64,000 nt of DNA from CAG-873 sp910578365 (GTDB taxonomy: Bacteria; Bacteroidota; Bacteroidia; Bacteroidales; Muribaculaceae): NCBI GenBank assembly GCA_951635545.1, contig OX620685.1, positions 1 through 64,000 on the forward strand. The letters are read 5' to 3'. The stretch's first letter is position 1. Each line of letters opens with the position of its first letter. A program made the position numbers and the translations under genes. The notes under the pieces are model-generated. The model searched no databases. It had not been told where the DNA came from and worked only from the letters and a program-made list of their open reading frames with translations. Shown here in pieces: positions 1-8,300 of this stretch.

Positions 1-846
1 ATGGAAATAATCCGTACCGTCGATGAACTGCGCCAACGTGTGGCCAAGTTCAAAGAGCAGGGAAAAACCGTGGGTCTTGTGCCCACAATGGGCGCCCTGC
101 ACGCCGGCCATATATCGCTGGTGGACAAAGCGCGCCACGACTGTCAGGCCGTGGTAGTTAGTGTATTTGTCAATCCTACCCAGTTCAATAACCAGAACGA
201 TCTGCTTACCTATCCGCGTACCGAGGAAGCCGACTGCACCCTGCTGGAAAAAGCGGGAGTCGACGTTGCATTTATACCCTCGGTCAGCGAGATGTATCCG
301 CAACCCGATACCCGCACCTTCGACCTCGGTCCCGTGGCCGAAGTAATGGAAGGCCCCATGCGCCCCGGACACTTCAACGGCGTGGCACAGGTGGTGAGCA
401 AACTGTTTGACATGGTTCGTCCGAACCGCGCATATTTCGGAGAAAAAGACTTTCAGCAGATTGCCGTAATACGCCGCATGGTAGAAATCGAGGGCTTCGA
501 CCTGGAAATCGTGGCCTGCCCCATCAAACGTCACGACGACGGTCTGGCCATGAGCTCGCGCAACGTACGCCTTACCCCCGAGCAGCGCCGGGTGGCACCC
601 GAAATATACAAGGCCCTGCGCCTGGGCAAGGAATTCGCCGCCGCCGGACACAGCGTGGCCGATACCAAAGCTCTTGTGACCGACACAATCAACTCCGTGC
701 CATACATGGAGGTGGAATATTTTGAAATTGTAAACGCCGAAACCATGCAGCCCGTGGCCGACTGGGCCGACGCCAACCACGCAGCCGGGTGCATCACTGT
801 ATATTGCGGCGATGTACGCCTGATTGACAACATAATCTTCTTTTGA
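1..846 (+). CDS. panC: Pantoate--beta-alanine ligase
   Basis: Condenses pantoate and beta-alanine with ATP to make pantothenate in the cytoplasm, the last step of vitamin B5 synthesis. The 281-residue product has the usual family length. It shows the nucleotidyl-transferase motif HAGH at residues 34-37 after VPTMGAL, and the ATP-binding MSSRN at about 184-188. The ATG is the first base of the window, so any upstream promoter lies outside. The stop overlaps nothing, but the panD ATG follows after 5 bases, so the two genes, which act in the same pathway, are probably co-transcribed. Function is assigned from conserved motifs and from the panD neighbour. Confidence 0.97.
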   Translation: MEIIRTVDELRQRVAKFKEQGKTVGLVPTMGALHAGHISLVDKARHDCQAVVVSVFVNPTQFNNQNDLLTYPRTEEADCTLLEKAGVDVAFIPSVSEMYPQPDTRTFDLGPVAEVMEGPMRPGHFNGVAQVVSKLFDMVRPNRAYFGEKDFQQIAVIRRMVEIEGFDLEIVACPIKRHDDGLAMSSRNVRLTPEQRRVAPEIYKALRLGKEFAAAGHSVADTKALVTDTINSVPYMEVEYFEIVNAETMQPVADWADANHAAGCITVYCGDVRLIDNIIFF

Positions 847-851
847 AAGCC

Positions 852-1208
852 ATGAACGTTGAAGTTCTAAAATCAAAAATCCACCGGGTTACCGTAACAG
901 AATCCCGGCTCGACTATATAGGCAGCATAACAATCGACCAGGATTTGCTCGACGCCGCCAACATACTTGTAGGCGAAAGAGTCTATATTGTCAACAACAA
1001 CAACGGCGCACGCCTCGACACCTACACCATCGCCGGCGAACGCGGCAGCGGTGTGATTTGCCTCAACGGTGCGGCCGCACGCCTGGTACAGCCCGGCGAT
1101 ATAGTGATTATCATGAGCTACGCCTCTATGCCATTCGAGGAAGCACGTACATTCAAACCAACCGTGATTTTCCCCGATACCGAAACTAACCACCTTACAC
1201 AGCAATAA
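852..1208 (+). CDS. panD: Aspartate 1-decarboxylase
   Basis: Makes beta-alanine from aspartate, feeding PanC just upstream. It is a pyruvoyl enzyme: the proenzyme cleaves itself between Gly24 and Ser25, visible here as YIGSIT, and Ser25 becomes the pyruvoyl group. The 118-residue length is normal. I chose the ATG at 852 because the product then starts MNVEVLKSKIHR and places the cleavage Gly-Ser at the family positions. An in-frame TTG at 843 would overlap the panC stop and add three residues with no support. ffh begins 2 bases after the stop. Confidence 0.95.
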   Translation: MNVEVLKSKIHRVTVTESRLDYIGSITIDQDLLDAANILVGERVYIVNNNNGARLDTYTIAGERGSGVICLNGAAARLVQPGDIVIIMSYASMPFEEARTFKPTVIFPDTETNHLTQQ

Positions 1209-1210
1209 CC

Positions 1211-2551
1211 ATGTCAATGTTCGAAAACCTCAGTGACCGCCTTGAACGCAGTTTCAAGATTCTTAAAGGCCAGGGCAAGATTACCGAAATCAACGTGGCC
1301 GAAACTCTTAAGGACGTACGTAAGGCCCTTATGGAGGCCGACGTAAGCTATAAGGTGGCCAAGTCGTTCGTCGATACCGTAAAGCAGAAGGCCATGGGCC
1401 AGAACGTAATCAACGCCATCAAGCCCAAAGAGCTTATGGTGAAGATTGTACACGACGAACTCGTGGCGCTCATGGGCGGAAACAACATACCCCTGGAGCT
1501 TAAAGGCAACCCCGCAATCATACTTATGTCGGGTCTGCAGGGTTCGGGTAAGACCACCTTCACAGCCAAGCTGGCCAAACGCCTCAAAAGCAAAAACGCC
1601 ATGCGTCCGCTGCTGGTGGCCTGCGACGTATATCGCCCCGCAGCAATCGACCAGCTGAAGGTGCTCGCTGAAAAAATCGATGTTCCCGTATACTCCGAGG
1701 AAGGCTCGAAAGACCCCGTAAGCATAGCACGCCACGCCATCGACCATGCAAAAGCCAATAATAACAATCTCGTGATTATCGACACCGCCGGCCGTCTGGC
1801 TGTCGACGAACAGATGATGGACGAGATTGAAAACATAAAGAATGCCGTGAACCCCGGCGAAATCCTCTTTGTGGTCGACTCCATGACCGGTCAGGACGCC
1901 GTGAACACAGCCAAAGCCTTCAACGACCGCCTCGACTTCTCGGGCGTGGTACTCACCAAGCTCGACGGCGACACCCGCGGCGGTGCGGCCATATCAATCC
2001 GCTCCGTTGTCGAAAAGCCCATAAAATTCGTCGGTACAGGCGAAACCCTCGAAGGCATCGACGAGTTCCGCCCCTCTGGTATGGCCGACCGTATCCTGGG
2101 CATGGGCGACATTGTGAGCCTGGTAAACAAGGCACAGGAGCAATACGACGAGGAAGAAGCCCGCAAGCTGGCCGAAAAACTGCGTAAAAACCAGTTTACC
2201 TTCACAGACTTCTACCATCAGATACAGCAGGTAAAAAAGATGGGCAACCTCAAAGATCTGGCCTCGATGATTCCCGGCGTAGGTAAAGCCATTAAAGACA
2301 TAGATATCCCCGACGACGCATTCAAGACTATCGAGGCGATAATAAATTCAATGACTCCCTACGAACGCGAACACCCCGAAATAATCAACGGCAGCCGCCG
2401 CCAGCGCATTGCCAAAGGCTCGGGTACAACCCTGCAGGAAATCAACCGCCTCATAAAGCAGTTCGAAGAAACACGCAAAATGATGAGCAGCGTGTCGAAA
2501 ATGAAAAATCCAATGAAACTTATGCAGGCTGCACGCCGCATGAAACGATAA
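1211..2551 (+). CDS. ffh: Signal recognition particle protein Ffh (SRP54)
   Basis: GTPase of the bacterial signal recognition particle; with 4.5S RNA and FtsY it brings inner-membrane proteins to SecYEG co-translationally. The 446-residue protein has the N domain (about 1-90), the G domain with P-loop GLQGSGKTT (108-116), DTAGR (191-195) and TKLDGDTRGG (249-258), and a methionine-rich M domain after about residue 300 that binds RNA and signal peptides. Essential in most bacteria. It starts 2 bases after panD, so translational coupling is likely. The link with pantothenate genes looks like operon packing rather than shared function. Confidence 0.97.
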   Translation: MSMFENLSDRLERSFKILKGQGKITEINVAETLKDVRKALMEADVSYKVAKSFVDTVKQKAMGQNVINAIKPKELMVKIVHDELVALMGGNNIPLELKGNPAIILMSGLQGSGKTTFTAKLAKRLKSKNAMRPLLVACDVYRPAAIDQLKVLAEKIDVPVYSEEGSKDPVSIARHAIDHAKANNNNLVIIDTAGRLAVDEQMMDEIENIKNAVNPGEILFVVDSMTGQDAVNTAKAFNDRLDFSGVVLTKLDGDTRGGAAISIRSVVEKPIKFVGTGETLEGIDEFRPSGMADRILGMGDIVSLVNKAQEQYDEEEARKLAEKLRKNQFTFTDFYHQIQQVKKMGNLKDLASMIPGVGKAIKDIDIPDDAFKTIEAIINSMTPYEREHPEIINGSRRQRIAKGSGTTLQEINRLIKQFEETRKMMSSVSKMKNPMKLMQAARRMKR

Positions 2552-2575
2552 ACAGCACATTAAACAAGCTATAAA

Positions 2576-3454
2576 ATGACCCTCATCGACGGAAAACAGA
2601 CCGCGGCAGACATAAAAAAAGAAATCGCCGCTGAAGTGGAAAAGATGGTTGCACAAGGCATGCGCCGCCCCCACCTCGCCGCCATTCTCGTGGGCCACGA
2701 CGGCGGCAGCGAAACTTACGTGGCCAGTAAAGTAAAAGCATGCCATGAATGCGGATTCGAATCCTCGCTGCTACGCTTCGAAGACAACATCACCGAGGCC
2801 GAACTGCTCAAGGCTGTCGACGACCTCAACAACAACCCCGAAGTCGACGGATTCATAGTGCAGCTGCCCCTGCCCCGCCACATCGACGAACAGCGGGTAA
2901 TCGAGGCTGTCGACCCGGCCAAAGACGTCGACGGCTTTCACCCGATAAACGTAGGCAAACTGTCGATTGGCCTCCCCGGATTCCGCTCCGCCACTCCCGC
3001 CGGCATCATCGAGCTGCTGCGCCGCTACCACATACCCACCCGCGGCAAACACTGCGTGGTGATTGGCCGCAGCAACATAGTGGGCAAGCCGGTGGCACAG
3101 CTCATGCTCCATAAAGGCGATGTAGGTGACGCCACCGTCACTATCTGCCACAGCGCATCGGAAAACCTACCCGAAATCGTACGTCAGGCCGACATAATCA
3201 TCGCAGCCGTAGGCCGCCCCGGATTCGTAACCGCCGACATGGTGAAAGACGGCGCCACAGTAATCGACGTTGGCACCACCCGTGTGCCCGACGCAACCCG
3301 CAAGAGCGGCTTCCGGCTCAGCGGCGACGTAGACTTCGACAGCGTAGCCCCCAAATGCGCCTACATCACACCGGTGCCCGGCGGAGTAGGTCCAATGACC
3401 ATCTGCTCGCTGATGCTCAACACACTGCAGGCAGCACACCAGCGCAACACATAA
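2576..3454 (+). CDS. folD: Bifunctional methylenetetrahydrofolate dehydrogenase / methenyltetrahydrofolate cyclohydrolase
   Basis: Interconverts 5,10-methylene-, 5,10-methenyl- and 10-formyl-tetrahydrofolate, supplying one-carbon units for purines and formyl-Met-tRNA. The 292-residue protein has the family signatures in order: the active-site YxxxK motif (Tyr48, Lys52), VQLPLPRHID near 95-105, DVDGFHPINVG, the Rossmann segment GRSNIVGKPVAQL, and the C-terminal TPVPGGVGPMT. It lies 24 bases after ffh and 24 bases before the CapA-like gene, all on one strand. Start at 2576 is the only ATG that gives a full-length N terminus. Confidence 0.97.
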   Translation: MTLIDGKQTAADIKKEIAAEVEKMVAQGMRRPHLAAILVGHDGGSETYVASKVKACHECGFESSLLRFEDNITEAELLKAVDDLNNNPEVDGFIVQLPLPRHIDEQRVIEAVDPAKDVDGFHPINVGKLSIGLPGFRSATPAGIIELLRRYHIPTRGKHCVVIGRSNIVGKPVAQLMLHKGDVGDATVTICHSASENLPEIVRQADIIIAAVGRPGFVTADMVKDGATVIDVGTTRVPDATRKSGFRLSGDVDFDSVAPKCAYITPVPGGVGPMTICSLMLNTLQAAHQRNT

Positions 3455-3478
3455 GCGCATCCGCCACACACGCACGCC

Positions 3479-4546
3479 ATGTTAACAGCTCTGCTGACAA
3501 TCGTACTCAACATCGTAGCTCAGGCATCCCTGAGCAACGATGTTGAACTTTTATTTGCAGGCGACGCCATGCAACACCAGGCACAAATCGACGCCGCACG
3601 CCGCCCTGACGGCACTTACGACTACAGCGACTGCTTCTCCGACATAAGCCGCTATGTAAAAAGCGCCGACCTGGCAATAGTAAACCTCGAAACACCCGTA
3701 GGCGATTCAGGGCCTTACAGCGGCTACCCCTGCTTCTTCGCCCCGGCATCGTTTGTCGACGCTCTGGCCGACGCCGGCTTCGACGTATTCCTCACCGCCA
3801 ACAACCACACCCTCGACCGACGGGCCAAAGGACTCAGGTCGACCATCAAAGAACTCAACGCCCGCTGCATTTACCATCTGGGCACATACAACCACGAGGA
3901 CGAACGCGCCAAAGCACTGCCGCTGATACTGACAGTCAAAGGCATACACATAGGATTCCTCAACTACACCTACGGCACCAACGGCATCACACCCGACGGC
4001 GGCGTGATAGTGGACTACATCGACCGCAGCCGCATAGCCCACGACATAGCACAGGCCCGCGAGGCAGGAGCCGAAGCCATAGTAGTGGCCGTACACTGGG
4101 GCGACGAATACAAACTGCTGCCAAACACCGCACAGAAACAGCTGGCCGACTTTCTGGTAGACCAGGGCACAGACCTTATAATAGGCGGGCATCCGCATGT
4201 AATTCAGCCCATGGAAGTAGTACACAGCGACCGGCACGACAAAGACGCGCTGCTGGTGTACTCGCTTGGCAACTTCATCAGCAACATGAAAACACGCGAT
4301 ACCCGTGGCGGAGCCTTTGTCCGCGCCCGCCTGTGCAGACAGCCCGACGGCAGCGTACGCTTCACCACGGCCGACTGGCAACTGCACTTCACCGTACCCG
4401 CCGGCAACGGGCGCAACTACCACGTAGTACCGGCCGACAGCGTGGATAATCCGGCCTGGCAACAGCATGCCTGGGAATTTGTCCGCGCCGCATCCGACAT
4501 ATTTCACCGCCACAACCGCAAAGTGCCTGAATTTAAACGCAAGTAA
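3479..4546 (+). CDS. CapA-family (PGA_cap) putative metallophosphatase, exported
   Basis: The 355-residue protein belongs to the CapA/PgsA group, a calcineurin-like metallophosphatase fold first named from poly-gamma-glutamate capsule genes. Visible signatures are LLFAGDAM near residue 24, IVNLETPVG, FLTANNHTLDR, VAVHWGDEY, IIGGHPHVIQ and LVYSLGNFI, which carry the metal-ligand Asp, Asn and His residues. A short hydrophobic N terminus (about 1-18) suggests export to the periplasm or membrane anchoring. No capsule-polymer genes (capB/capC-like) are adjacent, so a role in poly-glutamate synthesis is not supported; a cell-envelope phosphatase or hydrolase role is a guess. Last gene of the panC-led cluster. 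Confidence 0.88.
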   Translation: MLTALLTIVLNIVAQASLSNDVELLFAGDAMQHQAQIDAARRPDGTYDYSDCFSDISRYVKSADLAIVNLETPVGDSGPYSGYPCFFAPASFVDALADAGFDVFLTANNHTLDRRAKGLRSTIKELNARCIYHLGTYNHEDERAKALPLILTVKGIHIGFLNYTYGTNGITPDGGVIVDYIDRSRIAHDIAQAREAGAEAIVVAVHWGDEYKLLPNTAQKQLADFLVDQGTDLIIGGHPHVIQPMEVVHSDRHDKDALLVYSLGNFISNMKTRDTRGGAFVRARLCRQPDGSVRFTTADWQLHFTVPAGNGRNYHVVPADSVDNPAWQQHAWEFVRAASDIFHRHNRKVPEFKRK

Positions 4547-4869
4547 ATATAATTAAGATTAATTAACTCAAAATCAATAAATCCGCAAAAAAATATCGAA
4601 AGGCAGTATTTTTGATAAAAATTTTGCCTGAAAATATTTTGCCAGTTCACACATTAATCTTAATTTTGCGCAAGAGTTTCAGATTAGACCTCGAATCCAA
4701 TACCGCATACCTCGTAAAAACTGTCAAAAAAACAGATTTGAAGCGTATCTGCGGCCCATAATCGAGGTTCGCGTAAAGAACTCGGAGTACATAACTGGCT
4801 ACAACAAACAAAATCAAATAAATTTTAAAAAAACAACTAACAACTTAATCAACCAAGTTATTACAAATT
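4547..4869. other. AT-rich intergenic region and exbB leader
   Basis: 323 bases without a gene. An imperfect hairpin at 4601-4629 (AGGCA and TGCCT arms around a T/A-rich centre) could end the panC-capA transcript. The exbB promoter follows at 4638-4668. Between the expected start of transcription near 4675 and the exbB ATG lies a leader of about 195 nt that matches no RNA family I recognise; its last 60 bases are very A-rich, as is usual before Bacteroidetes start codons. Confidence 0.6.
4638..4668 (+). promoter_or_regulatory. Bacteroidetes-type promoter of exbB-exbD-exbD-tonB
   Basis: TTTG at 4638-4641, a 19-base spacer, then TAATTTTG at 4661-4668, matching the primary sigma consensus TTTG / TAnnTTTG known for Bacteroidetes. 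It is the only such pair in this intergenic region and points at exbB. Confidence 0.65.
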
Positions 4870-5691
4870 ATGGAAGCTCAAAAGCCTACTCAAGCCAAGG
4901 CTGCAAAGCCCGCGGCTAAGAAAACGAACGCCCCCGGCATCAAGAATGCATTCTGGGTAATCATCTGCTGCTTCATCGTAGCTGTGTGCCTGTTCCTCTT
5001 CTGGTTCGGCCACGAATCTCACTTCGAAGACGGTCACCCCGTTGACCTCTGGGGCACAATCTACAAAGGTGGTGTAATCGTGCCTGTACTCCAGACTCTG
5101 TTCCTTACCGTAATCGTACTGTCGTTCGAGCGCTGGTTCGCTCTCAGCGGCGCCAAGGGCAAAGGCAACATCAGCAAGTTCGTTGGTGATGTTAAGAAGT
5201 GCCTCGCCAACAACGACATCGCAGGCGCCCAGCAGCTGTGCAAAAAGCAGCAGGGTTCGGTTGCCGCTGTTGTTAGCGCAGCCCTCGTTCGCTACGAAGA
5301 AATGGACAAGAACACCGTACTGAGCAAAGAGCAGAAAATCGCTACCCTCCAGAAGGAAGTTGAAGAAGCTACCGCTCTCGAAATGCCCGCCCTCCAGCAG
5401 AACCTCCCCATCGTGGCTACCATGACCACCCTCGGTACCCTCGTTGGTCTTCTCGGTACTGTAATCGGTATGATCAAGTCGTTCCAGGCTCTTTCGAAAT
5501 CCGGTGCTCCTGACTCGACCGAACTGTCGACCGGTATTTCTGAGGCACTTATCAACACCGCCTTCGGTATCGCCACCGGTGCATTCGCTGTTATCTCTTA
5601 CAACTTCTACACCAACAAGATCGATAACCTCACCTACGCTATCGACGAAATCGGCTTCTCTATCGTTCAGACATTTGCAGCCACTCACTAA
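4870..5691 (+). CDS. exbB: MotA/TolQ/ExbB-family proton channel protein
   Basis: Inner-membrane proton channel subunit that, with ExbD, energises TonB for uptake through outer-membrane receptors. The 273-residue protein has hydrophobic segments at about 27-46, 67-87, 180-203 and 228-246. The last two carry the typical ExbB pattern (TMTTLGTLVGLLGTVIGM and INTAFGIATGAFAV). The N terminus is Ala/Lys/Pro-rich, and the first segment is extra compared with the three-helix E. coli ExbB, as in many Bacteroidetes homologues. First gene of a four-gene operon with two exbD genes and tonB. Confidence 0.93.
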   Translation: MEAQKPTQAKAAKPAAKKTNAPGIKNAFWVIICCFIVAVCLFLFWFGHESHFEDGHPVDLWGTIYKGGVIVPVLQTLFLTVIVLSFERWFALSGAKGKGNISKFVGDVKKCLANNDIAGAQQLCKKQQGSVAAVVSAALVRYEEMDKNTVLSKEQKIATLQKEVEEATALEMPALQQNLPIVATMTTLGTLVGLLGTVIGMIKSFQALSKSGAPDSTELSTGISEALINTAFGIATGAFAVISYNFYTNKIDNLTYAIDEIGFSIVQTFAATH

Positions 5692-5738
5692 TCTCATATT
5701 TTCCTGAATCAATCACAATCAATTAATAAAGGTAAAAT

Positions 5739-6563
5739 ATGGGAAAAGTAAAAATTAAAAGAAAAAGCACTCTCATCGACATGACCGCGATGAGCGACGT
5801 GACTGTTCTTTTGCTTACTTTCTTCATGTTGACTTCAACCTTCCTTCAGAAGGAACCCCAGGTGGTTGTTACCCCCTCGTCGGTTTCTGAAGAAAAGGTG
5901 CCCATGAACAACTTCGTCACCCTCCTGGTGTCGTCGGCCGATAAATCGGGCAAGCTCGAAGATCCCACCGTTACCGAAGGCAAGGTATTCCTGTCGTTCG
6001 CCGGTGACGCCGACTCCACCTACTCTTCCAGCAAGGTTCGCGCTATGATCCTTGACGAAGCAGTGGCGATTTACAACCGTGTGCACCCCAACAAGCAAAT
6101 TACTCTCGACGGAGCTCAGCGCGCCAAATTCGCCGGCCTCAACATGGTAGGCGTGAACTTTGAAGTGCTGCCGGAATTCCTGTCGATGCCGGACCTCCAG
6201 CGCGACAAATTCCAGGAAGAACTGGCTAACCCCAAGGTAGGCATTCCTATGGAACGCTACAACAACGACATCAAAAACGAAAAGGGTTTCAACCAGCTCC
6301 AAATTTGGTGCCAGGCCATCCGTAACGTTGCCGGTAACATCGACGACGTACGCAAAGCCGGCCTTACACCCGAAGAGCTGTCGAACCTCGTTACACTTGC
6401 CGACGCCATCCAGAAAGGCGAAGGTATCGGTGTGAAGGCCGACAAAGACACTCCTTTCGAAGTCGTTCACGATGTATTCGACAACCTCCAGACAATGGGC
6501 CTCAACAAGTTCAGCCTTATGACCGCCCTGAAGTCGGAAGACGAAGTTAAAACTCAACAATAA
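5739..6563 (+). CDS. exbD: ExbD/TolR-family biopolymer transport protein (first)
   Basis: Partner of ExbB in the proton channel. The 274-residue protein has a short basic cytoplasmic N terminus, one membrane helix at about 18-38 (LLLTFFMLTSTF), and a long periplasmic part. The conserved membrane aspartate expected to carry protons is Asp20 in MTAMSDVTVLLL. It is nearly twice the length of E. coli ExbD, which is usual for paired Bacteroidetes ExbD proteins. It lies 47 bases after exbB and 9 bases before a second exbD. The two are divergent in sequence and are not a tandem duplicate. Confidence 0.9.
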   Translation: MGKVKIKRKSTLIDMTAMSDVTVLLLTFFMLTSTFLQKEPQVVVTPSSVSEEKVPMNNFVTLLVSSADKSGKLEDPTVTEGKVFLSFAGDADSTYSSSKVRAMILDEAVAIYNRVHPNKQITLDGAQRAKFAGLNMVGVNFEVLPEFLSMPDLQRDKFQEELANPKVGIPMERYNNDIKNEKGFNQLQIWCQAIRNVAGNIDDVRKAGLTPEELSNLVTLADAIQKGEGIGVKADKDTPFEVVHDVFDNLQTMGLNKFSLMTALKSEDEVKTQQ

Positions 6564-6572
6564 AGTAAAGAA

Positions 6573-7346
6573 ATGGCACAAATAGAACAATCAGACAAGG
6601 GCGGCAAAAAGAAAAAAGGCGCCCAGAAGAAGATGTCTATCCATGTCGACTTTACTCCTATGGTTGACATGAACATGCTTCTGATTACCTTCTTCATGCT
6701 TTGTACCACCATGATTAAGAGCCAGACTCTGTCGATTGTACTTCCGTCGAACCAGAAGTCTGACACTAAATCCGAGGCCAAAGCATCTGAGGCTATCACT
6801 ATGATACTCGACACCGAATACGACGATAACGGAGCGCCCAAATTCGATGCCGAAGCCAATAAAACCATCCATAACATCTACTGGTACAAAGGTGTGGCAG
6901 ATACCGTAAACTTCGCCACCAACACCAAGGACCTCACCAAGAACTATCTCAACGTGCAGTCTTTCGTTGGTAACGAAAACGGCTCCCGCCAGGGTATCCG
7001 CGCCATCCTCTACGACCAGAACAAGGAAGTTATGGAACGCTACACCAAGCTGAAAGAGCAGTGGAAGAACAAGGAAATCTCCGACGAACAGTTCAAGGAC
7101 GCAGCCAAGAAAAACGCTGCCGACTCCACTCTCGCTCGCCCCGTAGTTGTTATCAAGCCCGGCCCCAACACCACGTACGAAGGCCTCATAAATGCTATCG
7201 ACGAGATGAACCTCAACCAGATTTCTCGTTACAGTATCCAGATGCCCAACCACGCGGACACCGTGCTTCTGCAGCACTACGAAGCGACTCACCCCGGTAC
7301 TACTATTATCCGCCCTCTCGTTCGAGAGAAGAAAATTAACTCTTAA
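6573..7346 (+). CDS. exbD: ExbD/TolR-family biopolymer transport protein (second)
   Basis: Second ExbD-type subunit, 257 residues. It has a Lys-rich N terminus (about 10-20), then DFTPMVDMNMLLITFFML with the candidate proton-carrying Asp32, one membrane helix to about residue 46, and a periplasmic domain. A heteromeric ExbB/ExbD1/ExbD2 complex is the natural reading of the gene order, but this is inference from synteny. The downstream tonB starts 12 bases after the stop. Confidence 0.9.
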   Translation: MAQIEQSDKGGKKKKGAQKKMSIHVDFTPMVDMNMLLITFFMLCTTMIKSQTLSIVLPSNQKSDTKSEAKASEAITMILDTEYDDNGAPKFDAEANKTIHNIYWYKGVADTVNFATNTKDLTKNYLNVQSFVGNENGSRQGIRAILYDQNKEVMERYTKLKEQWKNKEISDEQFKDAAKKNAADSTLARPVVVIKPGPNTTYEGLINAIDEMNLNQISRYSIQMPNHADTVLLQHYEATHPGTTIIRPLVREKKINS

Positions 7347-7358
7347 TCCTGAACTAAA

Positions 7359-8231
7359 ATGGCAAAAGACGTAGATCTTTCATCAAAAGAGTGGCGCGAT
7401 ATAGTATTTGAGAACAAGAACAAGGACTTCGGCGCCTATATTCTCCGCGCCGGTTCGGTTCAGCGCCACACCAAAGCGCTCATCATCACCGTGGTGATTT
7501 TGGCCGCCCTACTCGTAGTCGGTATTCTTGCCACAGCAGGTATCCTCTTCAACAAAGCTGAAGAAGATATCAACGCCGGCATCGGTCAGGAAGAAATGAC
7601 CTTCTCAACCCAGAATAATGCCGAAGACGAACTTGAAGAAGAAGAAGAGCAGATTCAGGAAATCATCGAAGAAGAACCTGAAGAAGCTGTAATCGAAGAA
7701 GAAGAAGTTGCCCAGCAGGCATTCACCGAAGTTGAAGTGAAAAACGACGACGAGGTCAAGAACGAAGTCAAGGACCAGAGCGAGATGAAGGAAGACAAAT
7801 CCGCCATCGGTACTCAGAACATCGAAGGTAACGCCGACATCCGTGCCGCCGCTACCGTTGAAGTCCGCGAAAAAGTCGTTGTTGAAGAAAAGCCCAAAGA
7901 GGATGATCACAAAGTGTACTCGCTGGCTAACGTAGAACAGAAGCCTACCTTCCCCGGTGGCGACGCTGCCATGTTCAAGTGGCTGGGCGAACACATCAAC
8001 TATCCTGCCGCTGCTGCCGAAGAAGGCGCATCGGGCAAGGTACAGGTGCAGTTCGTAGTGTCGAAGACCGGTAAGGTGACAAACGTTACTGTAGTACGCG
8101 GCAAGCATCCCGCTCTCGACAAGGAAGCAATCCGCGTGGTTTCGGCCATGCCCAACTGGACTCCCGGTCGTCAGAACGGTCAGCCTGTAAACGTAACCTA
8201 CATTCTCCCGGTTAACTTCACCCTGAAATAA
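7359..8231 (+). CDS. tonB: TonB-family energy transducer
   Basis: Spans the periplasm and passes proton-motive energy to TonB-dependent receptors, such as the SusC-like protein coded at 25124-28579. The 290-residue protein has a cytoplasmic N terminus, one membrane helix at about 40-64, a linker at about 75-165, and a C-terminal TonB domain from about 195 with YPAAAAEEGASGKVQVQF and the ending NVTYILPVNFTLK. The linker is unusual against the classical model: it is built from Glu/Asp runs (for example EEEEEQIQEIIEEEPEE) rather than Pro-Lys/Pro-Glu repeats. This is known in Bacteroidetes TonB homologues. Confidence 0.93.
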   Translation: MAKDVDLSSKEWRDIVFENKNKDFGAYILRAGSVQRHTKALIITVVILAALLVVGILATAGILFNKAEEDINAGIGQEEMTFSTQNNAEDELEEEEEQIQEIIEEEPEEAVIEEEEVAQQAFTEVEVKNDDEVKNEVKDQSEMKEDKSAIGTQNIEGNADIRAAATVEVREKVVVEEKPKEDDHKVYSLANVEQKPTFPGGDAAMFKWLGEHINYPAAAAEEGASGKVQVQFVVSKTGKVTNVTVVRGKHPALDKEAIRVVSAMPNWTPGRQNGQPVNVTYILPVNFTLK

Positions 8232-8263
8232 AATTCGCTTTTGAATTCCATATCCTGTACTTA

Positions 8264-8297
8264 AAGCGGGCTGCCCGGTGGGCAGCCCGCTTTTTTT
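8264..8297 (+). terminator. Rho-independent terminator of the exbB-tonB operon
   Basis: Perfect 10-bp GC-rich stem (8266-8275 with 8281-8290), five-base loop CGGTG, an extra A-T base-pair flank, and a run of seven T at 8291-8297. It starts 32 bases after the tonB stop. Confidence 0.92.
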
Positions 8298-8300
8298 GTA

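Noticed and set aside
843..851. TTG at 843 as the panD start
   Set aside because: It overlaps the panC stop and shifts the self-cleavage site off the conserved Gly24-Ser25 position; the ATG at 852 fits the family.
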